Shown here one piece after another: positions 1 to 6,666 of a stretch of DNA of 9,732 nt (positions are counted from its first letter, which is position 1; every line of letters begins with the position of its first letter). Origin of the DNA: JBELMB01 sp042088665 (GTDB lineage: Bacteria; Pseudomonadota; Alphaproteobacteria; Rhodobacterales; Rhodobacteraceae); assembly GCA_042088665.1 (NCBI GenBank), contig JBELMB010000192.1:1-9732 (forward strand), given 5' to 3'. A model generated the notes under the pieces. The model had not been told where the DNA came from. It worked only from the letters and a program-made list of their open reading frames with translations, and did no database searches. Made by a program: the position numbers and the translations under genes.

Positions 1-17
1 GTGTGCTCTTCCGATCT
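1..17. other. Illumina adapter residue at contig end
   Basis: Bases 1-17 (GTGTGCTCTTCCGATCT) are identical to the 3' end of the Illumina TruSeq read-2 adapter. Bases 14-25 (ATCTCGTATGCC) also match the first 12 bases of the reverse complement of the P7 flow-cell oligo, so the artificial part could extend to base 25. This is sequencing residue rather than genomic DNA. It means position 1 is a raw contig end, and the GTG at position 1 is not a real start codon. Confidence 0.9.
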
Positions 18-18
18 C

Positions 19-276
19 GTATGCCATATCTGCCTGTTCGAAGAGGTGTTCACGCCCGAAGGGATCGCCGCACTGTCGCGTTTTGCCAATGTCCCGGTCG
101 ATGCGGACGCCGGCGCCCGCTCCGTCAACGCCCGCGCGAAGGGGGCGCCTTTGCCTCAGGATCTGGTGGCCGAAATCGCGCAGCACTACCAGCCGGTCTA
201 TGCGGCCGTGGCAAAACGCCTGCCTCAAGTGGCAGAGCTTTGGCCCTCTGCCCGCTTTGCCCTCGACGCGGGATGA
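19..276 (+). CDS. Sulfotransferase-like protein, C-terminal fragment
   Basis: Only the last 80-odd codons of this gene are present; its true start lies beyond the contig end, and the codons before about position 19 come from adapter sequence. The remaining peptide contains FEEVFTPEGIAALSRF, then a VNA/R-K-G-APLP stretch, then EIAQHYQPVYAAVAKRLP. This resembles the C-terminal end of sulfotransferase-family proteins: a helix choosing a 'loyalty' loop, then a final helix with H/R-Y-x-PVY. Such proteins move a sulfuryl group from PAPS to a sugar, lipid or small molecule. The catalytic PAPS-binding loops would be in the missing part and cannot be checked. The gene converges on the glycosyltransferase at 314-1354, and such pairs are common in polysaccharide loci. 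The reading frame and stop (TGA at 274-276) are secure; the family call is tentative. Confidence 0.5.
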   Translation, partial: VCHICLFEEVFTPEGIAALSRFANVPVDADAGARSVNARAKGAPLPQDLVAEIAQHYQPVYAAVAKRLPQVAELWPSARFALDAG

Positions 277-313
277 GAGGCGCGGTCGGATCCGCCCTGC
301 CCGCGCGCGGGCC

Positions 314-1354
314 TCACCAGCGCATCAGGCCGCAATCCACAAGTTGCTGCGGCCCCTCGTATCGCCGGGACGCCGCGTCGAGAAACCCATCCGGCTTTGC
401 CTGCATCCGGTCCAGAAGTTCCGCGTAATAGCGGTACTTTGCGGCGCCATTTGCATGCGCCCCCCAAGCCTGCGCGCGGGCGATCTTTTCGGCGAATTGC
501 GCGGTAAAGACGAAATGCGCCACGGTCAGCAGCACCTCTGACGAAGGCGGGCGATTGCCCCAATGGGTGCTGGCCAGCCAGTTCGCGTCATCGCGCAGCA
601 GAATGGGCGTCTTGTGACGGGCCGATTTCTGAAACTCCTGCGCTTTCTTGGCTTTCGACGGCATCCAGATGCGGTGCCAGCCTTTGCGCACAGCTTTCGG
701 TTTGACGTTGAAGCTTTTGAAAAGACGTGCCGTTTTTGATTTTCCCGTGATTTCGGGCCGAGTGCCTGCGCGCAGCTCTACAAGGGGTTCGTCCTGAAAG
801 TACGGATAAGCCGCGATCAGCCCAGACAGGCTTTGCGGCAGATCCCCCTGAAGGGCCGCGACATCGCCCGGAAAGAACTCCACCACGGAGGCCACCACCG
901 AGGGCGCAGCATCGGCGCGCAACCGGTCCACGACCTCGCCCACACGGGACACGCCGGGCGGCAGGATCAGGAACTCATCCGCATCAAGATAGCTGACATA
1001 GGCCCCCGGCAGGTGCACTTGCGGCAGCGCGATCTTGAAGTAGCTGCCCGCGCGTTCGCTGCGCAGCGCGCCTGTCGGGTCACGGTAGCGGACGGGACTG
1101 CCAAAGGTCAGATCCTTGGCGCGCAGAACCACCACATCGGCTTGCGCGCAGAGATACTCGAACCCACCGTCGCCGGAAAAATCGTCGAGGATCAGGAATT
1201 GCTCAAAGCCGATCTCGCGGTGATGGGCAAGCCAGGCGGGCAGAAAGCCCATCTCGTCCTTCATGACCGAAAAGAGCGTCAGCCGCGCCGGATCCACCGC
1301 CCCGCTGACGACCTGCGCCAGATCCTTGCCATCTGCGATTCCCACCGTGTTCAT
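314..1354 (-). CDS. Glycosyltransferase family 2 protein
   Basis: The predicted 346-aa protein is a GT-A fold glycosyltransferase of the small family 2 type (Glyco_tranf_2_4-like). It is expected to move a sugar from a nucleotide-sugar donor onto a surface polysaccharide or lipid in the cytoplasm or at the inner membrane face. Residues 24-65 hold the first beta strands with SVMKDEMGFLPAWLAHHREIG and an LDDFSGDGG nucleotide-binding segment. The metal-binding DxD motif is YLDADEF (D124, D126). Residues 263-310 carry the usual C-terminal region with THWGNRP and an aromatic KYRYYAELL end. No membrane segment is obvious. An in-frame ORF reaches back to 1528, but its first 58 residues look non-coding and would begin inside a hairpin terminator (1513-1534), so ATG 1354 is preferred. 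ATG 1474 remains possible, and neither has a strong Shine-Dalgarno site. Acceptor and donor are unknown. The gene converges on the sulfotransferase-like fragment. Confidence 0.8.
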   Translation of the reverse strand: MNTVGIADGKDLAQVVSGAVDPARLTLFSVMKDEMGFLPAWLAHHREIGFEQFLILDDFSGDGGFEYLCAQADVVVLRAKDLTFGSPVRYRDPTGALRSERAGSYFKIALPQVHLPGAYVSYLDADEFLILPPGVSRVGEVVDRLRADAAPSVVASVVEFFPGDVAALQGDLPQSLSGLIAAYPYFQDEPLVELRAGTRPEITGKSKTARLFKSFNVKPKAVRKGWHRIWMPSKAKKAQEFQKSARHKTPILLRDDANWLASTHWGNRPPSSEVLLTVAHFVFTAQFAEKIARAQAWGAHANGAAKYRYYAELLDRMQAKPDGFLDAASRRYEGPQQLVDCGLMRW

Positions 1355-1512
1355 GGACGGCTGTTTAGGCCGCCTGTCGCGGTCGTGAAACCCGATATCC
1401 ACCCGAACGCCGGAAAGCCGCCGCACGGCGGGAGACCCCTGGCCGTGCCGATCCCGGTTGTTTGAGCTACGCATTGGGTCGCACGCCCTGCCCCACGCGC
1501 CCTGAGAAACGC

Positions 1513-1534
1513 AAAAAGGGCGGTCCAAAGACCG
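1513..1534 (-). terminator. Weak intrinsic terminator after the lipoprotein gene
   Basis: Read on the minus strand, the arms CGGTC and GACCG (1530-1534 and 1521-1525) enclose a four-base loop and are followed by CCC and five T (1517-1513). The stem is only 5 bp, so strength is uncertain. It lies downstream of the lipoprotein gene on the same strand and argues that the glycosyltransferase needs its own promoter between here and 1354. Confidence 0.45.
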
Positions 1535-1626
1535 GTTGCGGTTTAACGCTTTGATGTTCGGTAACTAAAATATATTATCAAAATCAATTATTTCTTCAGA
1601 GTGCGCCATATATTCTAAAAACCTGC

Positions 1627-1992
1627 TTATGATTTACATTCCACGTTACCATATTTTTCATCGCATTTCTGTTCAGTGCAGGCAGATATCTGTGCATCGC
1701 GTCTGCTTGCATTTCTATCAACAGTTCGCACGGCTGGTGTTGTGTAGTACTCAGTTCTCATAATTTGCGTGCAATTTGTATAGGCTGTATATCCATAGCC
1801 TGTTGTTGTGCAGCTGGTTTGTCCTGTTGGAACTTGACGAGAATGAAATTGATTGTACATTTCCTGTTCGTAACGAGGTGGTATTTTTTTCGCCCAAATG
1901 GCGGTGCAAATACCCTTTTCTTCCCTAAACTCAGTTGTAGAACAACTTGCTAACAAAAAGCCCACCCCCAGCAACGAAGTCTTTCTCAGCAT
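1627..1992 (-). CDS. Small cysteine-rich lipoprotein, function unknown
   Basis: The 121-aa product starts with a type II signal peptide: positive MLRK, a hydrophobic run, then lipobox L-A-S-C with C17 as the lipidated residue. Ser at +2 predicts outer-membrane delivery. The mature part has six further cysteines (C29, C61, C74, C105, C110, C119), an even number that suggests disulfide pairing in the periplasm. It also has a Thr/Tyr-rich middle (residues 61-85) and a C-terminal CTEQKCDEKYGN segment. A clear Shine-Dalgarno AGAGGT lies 8 bases before ATG 1992. The gene and its flanks are visibly AT-richer than the rest of the window, which may mean transfer or relaxed selection. It is separated from rpsI upstream by a terminator, so it should have its own promoter. 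A TTGACG hexamer at 2084-2079 lacks a convincing -10. I do not recognise the family. Confidence 0.75.
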   Translation of the reverse strand: MLRKTSLLGVGFLLASCSTTEFREEKGICTAIWAKKIPPRYEQEMYNQFHSRQVPTGQTSCTTTGYGYTAYTNCTQIMRTEYYTTPAVRTVDRNASRRDAQISACTEQKCDEKYGNVECKS

Positions 1993-2118
1993 TTATCAAC
2001 ACCTCTATTCAATTCAAGAATCACCACGCCACTCATCCAAAGCAGCCTTTACCCTACCTGCCGGATTGTGACACATAACGTCAACAAAAACAGCGTCTGC
2101 TACAATTCTGCGACGCAC

Positions 2119-2147
2119 AAAAAAGGGCTGCGAAATACGCAACCCTT
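2119..2147 (-). terminator. Intrinsic terminator of the rplM-rpsI operon
   Basis: On the minus strand, AAGGGTTGCG (2147-2138) pairs with CGCAGCCCTT (2132-2123) over ten positions, with one G-U wobble and a five-base loop. The stem runs into a T tract (2124-2119). It begins about 32 bases after the rpsI stop, a classic Rho-independent terminator. On the plus strand it is followed by GG and four T, so it could also work weakly in that direction. Confidence 0.88.
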
Positions 2148-2178
2148 GGTTTTATAAAATAAATTCGAAGATCCGAAT

Positions 2179-2667
2179 TTAACGCTTGGAGAACTGGAAG
2201 GAACGACGCGCCTTGCGCTTACCGAACTTCTTGCGTTCCACCACGCGGCTGTCGCGGGTCAGGAAGCCTGCTGCCTTCAGCGGGCCGCGCAGGTCGGGAT
2301 TGTAGAGCTGCAGCGCCTTCGAGATGCCGTGCTTGACCGCACCGGCCTGACCGGTCAGGCCACCGCCCTTGACGGTCGCCATAACGTCGAACTCACCTTC
2401 GACACCGGCGACCTGAAAGGGCTGACGCAGGATCAGCTGAAGCACGGGACGGGCAAAGTACTTGTCCATCTCCTTGCCGTTCACCACGACCTTGCCGGAA
2501 CCCGGCTTGAGCCAGACGCGGGCCACCGCGTCCTTCCGCTTGCCTGTGGCGTAGGAACGCCCAAGGCTGTCACGGACAGGTTCGCGCGGGATGACGGTCT
2601 CTTCGACCACCGCTTCGACGCCGGCTGCGGCGCCCAGCTCTTCGAGAGAGTTGATCTGATCAGCCAT
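2179..2667 (-). CDS. rpsI: 30S ribosomal protein S9
   Basis: The 162-aa protein S9 is part of the head of the small ribosomal subunit. Its basic C-terminal tail, ending in SFQFSKR here, reaches the P-site tRNA anticodon loop. The S9 core runs from about residue 36 (GRSYATGKRKDAVARVWL) to the end, with the family signature GGGLTGQAGAVKHGISKAL at 101-119. The first 35 residues are an acidic extension (MADQINSLEELG...), which I associate with alphaproteobacterial S9; the E. coli protein is about 130 aa. The start codon overlaps the rplM stop by one base (TAATG on the minus strand), so translation is probably coupled to rplM. It is the second and last gene of the rplM-rpsI operon and is followed by an intrinsic terminator. 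Confidence 0.97.
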   Translation of the reverse strand: MADQINSLEELGAAAGVEAVVEETVIPREPVRDSLGRSYATGKRKDAVARVWLKPGSGKVVVNGKEMDKYFARPVLQLILRQPFQVAGVEGEFDVMATVKGGGLTGQAGAVKHGISKALQLYNPDLRGPLKAAGFLTRDSRVVERKKFGKRKARRSFQFSKR

Positions 2668-3131
2668 TACTGTGCCACCCGGGTGTTCTTGGAGTTCATC
2701 GATTTCACGTCCAGAACCTCGGGGTTCTGGGCCTCGTGCGGGTGCTCGGCGCCCGCATAGATCCGCAGGTTGGTCAGCTGCTTGCGTGTCAGGCGATTGC
2801 CCGGCAGCATCCGCTTCACCGCCTGAAAGACGACCCGCTCGGGGTGGGCGCCGGTCAGGATCTGCTCTTTCGTGCGTGATTTGATCCCGCCCGGGTGACC
2901 TGTGTGCCAGTAGAAATGCTCCTGGCGCTTGTTCCCGGTCAGCTGGATCTTTTCAGCGTTCACGATAATGACGTTGTCGCCCATATCCATGTGCGGGGTG
3001 AAGGTGGGCTTGTGCTTGCCGCGCAGCCGCATGGCGACGATCGAAGCGAGACGGCCCAGAACGACGCCCTCAGCGTCGATAATGATCCATTTCTTCTCGA
3101 TGTCTGCCGGAGTTGCAGTGAAGGTTTTCAT
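2667..3131 (-). CDS. rplM: 50S ribosomal protein L13
   Basis: The 154-aa protein L13 binds 23S rRNA early in assembly of the large subunit. The sequence is full length and typical: WIIIDAEGVVLGRLAS near the N-terminus, TPHMDMGDNVIIVNA at 45-59, and the L13 signature VKRMLPGNRLTRKQL at 105-119 followed by YAGAEHPHEAQ. The C-terminus extends a little beyond the E. coli protein (142 aa). It is the first gene of the operon, with a consensus-like promoter at 3194-3221 giving a leader of about 55 bases. In E. coli this operon is under feedback control by L13 acting on the leader; whether that holds here cannot be read from the sequence. The Shine-Dalgarno site is weak (GAG seven bases upstream). 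Confidence 0.97.
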   Translation of the reverse strand: MKTFTATPADIEKKWIIIDAEGVVLGRLASIVAMRLRGKHKPTFTPHMDMGDNVIIVNAEKIQLTGNKRQEHFYWHTGHPGGIKSRTKEQILTGAHPERVVFQAVKRMLPGNRLTRKQLTNLRIYAGAEHPHEAQNPEVLDVKSMNSKNTRVAQ

Positions 3132-3193
3132 CAGCTCGGTCCGTTTGACTAAGAAAGGCCAGGCGATCGCCCGGCCCCGAATTCGATGGAGGG

Positions 3194-3221
3194 GTTATAC
3201 AGACCGCCGCGCACAGGTCAA
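3194..3221 (-). promoter_or_regulatory. Sigma-70 type promoter of rplM-rpsI
   Basis: On the minus strand a -35 box TTGACC (3221-3216) and a -10 box TATAAC (3199-3194) are separated by 16 bases. Each matches five of the six consensus positions. The expected transcript start near 3187 gives a leader of about 55 bases before the rplM ATG. Confidence 0.8.
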
Positions 3222-3265
3222 GGGCGCATCGTGCGAATTTCATGTGTGATTTCAGCGGACTAGTT

Positions 3266-3295
3266 TTGAGGTATCCCTATACCCCAATTTATGAT
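3266..3295 (+). promoter_or_regulatory. Candidate promoter of the chemoreceptor gene, with internal palindrome
   Basis: On the plus strand TTGAGG (3266-3271) and TATGAT (3290-3295, five of six matches to TATAAT) are 18 bases apart. The inverted repeat GGTAT-CCCT-ATACC (3270-3283) sits between the two boxes, a position where a bound regulator would block polymerase. A start near 3302 would leave a leader of about 190 bases before ATG 3496. The promoter lies back to back with the rplM promoter. Confidence 0.4.
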
Positions 3296-3359
3296 CCCTC
3301 TCTGCCCCCCACCCGGGCGCACAACCGACCCCTGCTCGCACCAGCCCTGACCATCACAT

Positions 3360-3377
3360 TGAATCAAAACCGATTCA
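3360..3377. repeat. Inverted repeat in the chemoreceptor leader
   Basis: TGAATC (3360-3365) and GATTCA (3372-3377) form a perfect 6-bp inverted repeat around AAAACC. It lies within the 3132-3495 gap, which otherwise holds only the two divergent promoters and no convincing gene. It could be a protein-binding site or a small RNA hairpin; it does not match the FNR or CtrA patterns I know. Confidence 0.35.
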
Positions 3378-3495
3378 CTGACCTGAAGATAGGGTGAATT
3401 CGCCACGACATCTTCAGCGTTCATTAAACTGCTGGCCCCAAACCTGCGGAGGGCGCGCATGCTTGCGGCGCGTGGTTTCATGGGGATTCCGGATC

Positions 3496-5685
3496 ATGCC
3501 ACGATTGAGGACTGTCACAATGCAGCTTGTTGTGCTGTTCGCTCTTGGGCTTTTGGCGACCGTGGGCACCGGGGCCTTTGGCGTTCTGGCCAGCCTCGGG
3601 CTGACGCGGGAAATCTCTGATGTTCTGTCCACGGACATGCCGCGGGCCCGAGCGGCGGCAGAGGCGTCTGAGCGGCTCTCGCAGTTCGAGCTGGCGAGCA
3701 TGGTCTATCTGGCCCAGCCCCTGCACGACCCCGAAGCCGAAGCGCGGATCCGCAGCTTGGCGGCCGGTCTGGGGGAGGCCGGTACAGGGCCGATCTCCGA
3801 AACAGAGGCAGGCACCGATCAGGATCCATCGCCCGACGCCCGCCCCCTCGGCGCGGTCACGCAGGACGCCCTGGCCGCGCATTCGGCCGCCGCGCGCTTT
3901 CAGACCGTCGTCGATGGCGCAGTGATCAAGGTGCCCGCGTTTCTGGCCATCGTGGCCCGCGAACAGGAAGAGTACCTCACCCTTGTCGGCAGCAAGGGCG
4001 TCAAGGGGCAGACCCGGGGCATTGCAACGGATCCGACGCAAACCCGCTTTGCCCTCTGGGCGCAGAAGTTTGACACGGACAACCCTGATATCGCCGCGCT
4101 GATCACGCGCTATGGCAAGCAGGAGGCGCTGATGGTGAACAAGGTCGCCGAGGACATCGCCTCACTGGGCAAGGTTGATCCAAAAACCGCCGCCCGGTTG
4201 CAGCGGTCCGCCAAGATGCGGCTGAACATCGCCCTGAACAACCTGATAAAGGAGGCGACCGCCCGGGTCGATGCGCTGGAAACCACCCGCAACGCCGCCA
4301 TTTCCGACCTGCAGCAGGCGCTCACGCAGCACGCGATTGAGGCGCGCGAAGCGCATGGCTCTGCCCTTGATGCACTTGTCGATGTCGTCGGCACCACGCG
4401 GCGCCACGCCAATGACGCAATGATCAACATCGGAGGCGCGCTGGCCGCGAGCGTTCTGATCACGCTGGGCGCCTGTCTTTACGCCTGGAGCGCCCTTGGC
4501 CGGCCCCTTGGCAGGCTGATCAAGGTGATCGCGACCCTCGCAGACAGGGATTATACGCTGCAGGTGCCGTTCCTGCACCGCGTTGACGATATCGGAGCGA
4601 TTGCGCGCGCGGCGGAGACACTGCGGGACACCGGCCAAAGCCACGAGGCTGACATGCGCGCCATCGAGGCGCAGCGCCGTGCGGAACATGCAGCCGCCTT
4701 GTCGGCCTTGGCCACCAGCCTACACCGGCTGTCCGAAGGCGACCTGACCTGCGCGATCCGCGATCCCCTTGGCGATGACTACGAAGCGCTGCGCAGCGAT
4801 TTCAACACTGCGCAGATGGCGCTGCATCGCGCTGTCGTTCAGATCTCCGAAAGCTCGGCGACGGTGAACCGAACCGTTGGAGATATCTCTTCGGCCACAG
4901 AGGATCTGTCGCGCCGGACCGAAAGCTCTGCCTCGGCGCTGCTGCAGACCTCCGAGACGCTGAACGCCTTGACCAAGCTGCTGGAGGGGGCTGCCGCCAG
5001 CGCCGCAGAGGCCGACCAGATGGCCAGTTCCGCCAGCGCGCGGGCCGAAGCAGGCACCGCTGTCCTCAACGAGACGGTGGCAGCCATGCAGGACCTCGAC
5101 CAGTCTTCCGGACAGATCATGAGCATCGTCGACGTGGTGGATGACATCGCCTTCCAGACCAACCTGCTGGCCCTGAATGCCGGCGTCGAAGCCGCGCGCG
5201 CAGGGACCGCGGGCAAGGGATTTTCCGTCGTTGCTGCCGAAGTGCAGGCCCTCGCGCTGCGCTCATCCGAAGCGGCGCGCGAGATCGGTACATTGTTGCG
5301 CGACAGCGGTCAGCGCATGTCCCGCGGCGTGGCACTGGTGGATCGCGTCGGCCAGTCGCTGTCGGAAATCGCGGTCGCAGTCGAGGGCGTTTCCGGTCAT
5401 ATCTCCGGCATTGCAGAAGCCACCCGCAACCAGAGCGACGGTCTGCGCGAGATCAGCGGCGCGGTTGGTCAGCTGGAACAGACGATCCAGCAAAACGCCG
5501 CAATGTTCGAACAGACCTCCGCCGCGACACGCACCCTTTCAACGGAATCACAAAGCCTGACGCGGGCCACGAGCGCGTTCCAGACCAGTGGACAAACGAC
5601 GGGCCATCCCATGGGCCAATCCACTGACGACTCCACGGGCCAATCCACCGGCCAGACAACCGATGACGCATCGGCAGCCGCCTAG
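3496..5685 (+). CDS. Methyl-accepting chemotaxis protein, transmembrane
   Basis: The 729-aa chemoreceptor senses a ligand in the periplasm and controls the CheA kinase through CheW in the cytoplasm. Order of parts: short basic N-terminus; TM1 about residues 9-32; a mainly helical periplasmic domain of about 275 residues with an acidic low-complexity loop near 95-120; TM2 about 310-331; HAMP about 334-386 (conserved P337 and DDIG 364-367); a second HAMP-like segment about 402-455 with LSEGDLT; then the signalling coiled coil. The hairpin tip is DIAFQTNLLALNAGVEAARAG (550-570), highly conserved in MCPs. The last 32 residues are a Gly/Gln/Ser/Thr/Asp tail without a recognisable CheR-tethering pentapeptide. 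Start: ATG 3496 has GGGGA nine bases upstream and places TM1 right after a short basic stretch. A GTG at 3394 would add 34 unlikely residues. No che or flagellar gene is nearby, so it is an orphan receptor; its ligand is unknown. Confidence 0.93.
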   Translation: MPRLRTVTMQLVVLFALGLLATVGTGAFGVLASLGLTREISDVLSTDMPRARAAAEASERLSQFELASMVYLAQPLHDPEAEARIRSLAAGLGEAGTGPISETEAGTDQDPSPDARPLGAVTQDALAAHSAAARFQTVVDGAVIKVPAFLAIVAREQEEYLTLVGSKGVKGQTRGIATDPTQTRFALWAQKFDTDNPDIAALITRYGKQEALMVNKVAEDIASLGKVDPKTAARLQRSAKMRLNIALNNLIKEATARVDALETTRNAAISDLQQALTQHAIEAREAHGSALDALVDVVGTTRRHANDAMINIGGALAASVLITLGACLYAWSALGRPLGRLIKVIATLADRDYTLQVPFLHRVDDIGAIARAAETLRDTGQSHEADMRAIEAQRRAEHAAALSALATSLHRLSEGDLTCAIRDPLGDDYEALRSDFNTAQMALHRAVVQISESSATVNRTVGDISSATEDLSRRTESSASALLQTSETLNALTKLLEGAAASAAEADQMASSASARAEAGTAVLNETVAAMQDLDQSSGQIMSIVDVVDDIAFQTNLLALNAGVEAARAGTAGKGFSVVAAEVQALALRSSEAAREIGTLLRDSGQRMSRGVALVDRVGQSLSEIAVAVEGVSGHISGIAEATRNQSDGLREISGAVGQLEQTIQQNAAMFEQTSAATRTLSTESQSLTRATSAFQTSGQTTGHPMGQSTDDSTGQSTGQTTDDASAAA
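5613..5648 (+). repeat. Short direct repeat in the chemoreceptor tail
   Basis: GGGCCAATCCAC occurs at 5613-5624 and again at 5637-5648, a period of 24 bases (8 codons). The encoded tail repeats GQST/TDD units. This looks like slippage-type expansion of an unstructured C-terminal tail. Confidence 0.7.
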
Positions 5686-5977
5686 CCCGAGGCCGGATGT
5701 GGTGCAACAGACAGGCGCCGAACCCGACATGGTCGGAAACCGGCCAGCCGTGGAGGGCAAAACGTCAACCCGATCGGATCTGCCATCAGCGCCAGCCCCC
5801 CGTGAGCACGCGCAGACAGGACGACGACCAATGCGGATCCCGTCGCATCCACATGACCGCAACATCGCACGCGCCTCAGGCAAAGGCCCATAGATCTGTT
5901 GCGCCGGACCGGCCCGCAAAGCAGGCCAAGGCGCGCCTTCAAACACCCACTCCGAGACCAGCCATGCGTCAAGCGCA
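5686..5977. other. Gene-less stretch after the chemoreceptor
   Basis: From the MCP stop to the palindrome at 5978 I see no convincing gene. The open frames on either strand lack ribosome binding sites and have compositions typical of frame shadows in high-GC DNA (Arg/Pro-rich). No strong terminator with a T tract is visible after the MCP gene either. The stretch may be a decayed gene or simply spacer. Confidence 0.5.
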
Positions 5978-5994
5978 TTTCGGCTATGCCGAAA
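5978..5994. promoter_or_regulatory. Perfect palindrome upstream of speDE, possible operator
   Basis: TTTCGGC (5978-5984) and GCCGAAA (5988-5994) form a perfect 7-bp inverted repeat around TAT. It lies six bases before the candidate -35 box at 6000. A related smaller palindrome, TCGG-AA-CCGA, lies at 6039-6048 just after the candidate -10. The pair flanking a promoter suggests regulator binding, but an RNA hairpin is not excluded because the transcript start is unproven. Confidence 0.4.
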
Positions 5995-5999
5995 ACAGC

Positions 6000-6028
6000 T
6001 TGATCGACTCGTGTCCGCCCTCTATCTC
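6000..6028 (+). promoter_or_regulatory. Weak candidate promoter of speDE
   Basis: TTGATC (6000-6005) and TATCTC (6023-6028) are spaced by 17 bases. The -35 matches four of six consensus positions and the -10 only three. It would give a leader of about 100 bases before speD. Confidence 0.3.
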
Positions 6029-6135
6029 ACGCACACTTTCGGAACCGATCCCAACCCGTGGCCTAACAGGGCCTTTCTCAGGGGGGCGCTAAGGAACCGA
6101 CTGGAACGTCACTGCTGGCTTGAGGAGGATGTGTC

Positions 6136-6666
6136 ATGACAGACACCAACCTCTTCCAACTGGGGTACGGTCTGGAGACAGGCGCCCATGAGGAAGACAC
6201 CGGGGGACTCCCCGCAAACGCGATATCCGCGCCCACAATGACGCCCAAGGGCGACGTTATGGACGAGGCCCGCGACGATCATTTCATCCGCCGCGACGGC
6301 GCGGTCTTTGCCGGAACGCATCTGATCATCGAAGTGGTCAATGGCCACGGCCTTGACGACGAGGCGCGCATCCAGCAGGCCTTTCGCGACTGCGTGAGCA
6401 CATGCGGCGCGACGCTCTTGCACCTGCATACGCACAAGTTCTCCCCGCAGGGCGTGTCCGGTGTGGCGGTTCTGGCGGAAAGCCACATCTCCGTGCACAC
6501 ATGGCCCGAGATCGGCTATGGCGCATTCGATGTCTTCATGTGCGGCGAGGCGCAGCCCTGGCGCGCCGTGGATGTGCTGTCACGGGCCTTTGGCACCAAG
6601 GACGTGCGCGTGCGTGAATTGCGCCGCGGCGAAGGTGTCGTCACCGAAGCCGGGGTCGCCGCATGA
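6136..6666 (+). CDS. speD: S-adenosylmethionine decarboxylase proenzyme
   Basis: The 176-aa proenzyme of the small bacterial AdoMet decarboxylase class makes decarboxylated SAM, the aminopropyl donor for spermidine, in the cytoplasm. It is self-cleaving: the motif AESHISVHTWPE gives cleavage between E115 and S116, and S116 becomes the pyruvoyl cofactor. H121 and C136 stand 5 and 20 residues after that serine, the same spacing as S63, H68 and C83 of the Thermotoga maritima enzyme, so the active site is intact. The catalytic core starts around residue 54 (GAVFAGTHLIIEVVNGHGLDD). The first 50 or so residues are an extension not found in the short Thermotoga-type protein. Start: GAGGAGG (6122-6128) seven bases before ATG 6136 is an excellent ribosome binding site and favours the long form; ATG 6259 would give a core-only protein. 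The gene overlaps speE by ATGA. Confidence 0.95.
   Translation: MTDTNLFQLGYGLETGAHEEDTGGLPANAISAPTMTPKGDVMDEARDDHFIRRDGAVFAGTHLIIEVVNGHGLDDEARIQQAFRDCVSTCGATLLHLHTHKFSPQGVSGVAVLAESHISVHTWPEIGYGAFDVFMCGEAQPWRAVDVLSRAFGTKDVRVRELRRGEGVVTEAGVAA

Noticed and set aside
300..311. Self-palindrome CCCGCGCGCGGG between the two convergent genes as a terminator
   Set aside because: No T tract on either strand, and such GC-only palindromes are common in this base composition.
1355..1528. N-terminal extension of the glycosyltransferase up to 1528
   Set aside because: The extra 58 residues are Arg/Asp-rich with no family resemblance, and the frame would open inside a hairpin terminator. The recognisable domain begins just after ATG 1354.
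3260..3481. 73-aa frame on the minus strand in the receptor control region
   Set aside because: No ribosome binding site or recognisable features, and it overlaps the candidate promoter and the receptor start; most likely a chance frame.
5697..6092. 131-aa plus-strand frame between the receptor and speD
   Set aside because: Arg/Pro/Gln-rich, no ribosome binding site, no hydrophobic core pattern, and it covers the palindromes and promoter candidate.
6060..6135. SAM-responsive riboswitch in the speD leader
   Set aside because: Only a 4-bp GGCC/GGCC hairpin and the ribosome binding site are seen. I could not match SAM-II or SAM-SAH core patterns.
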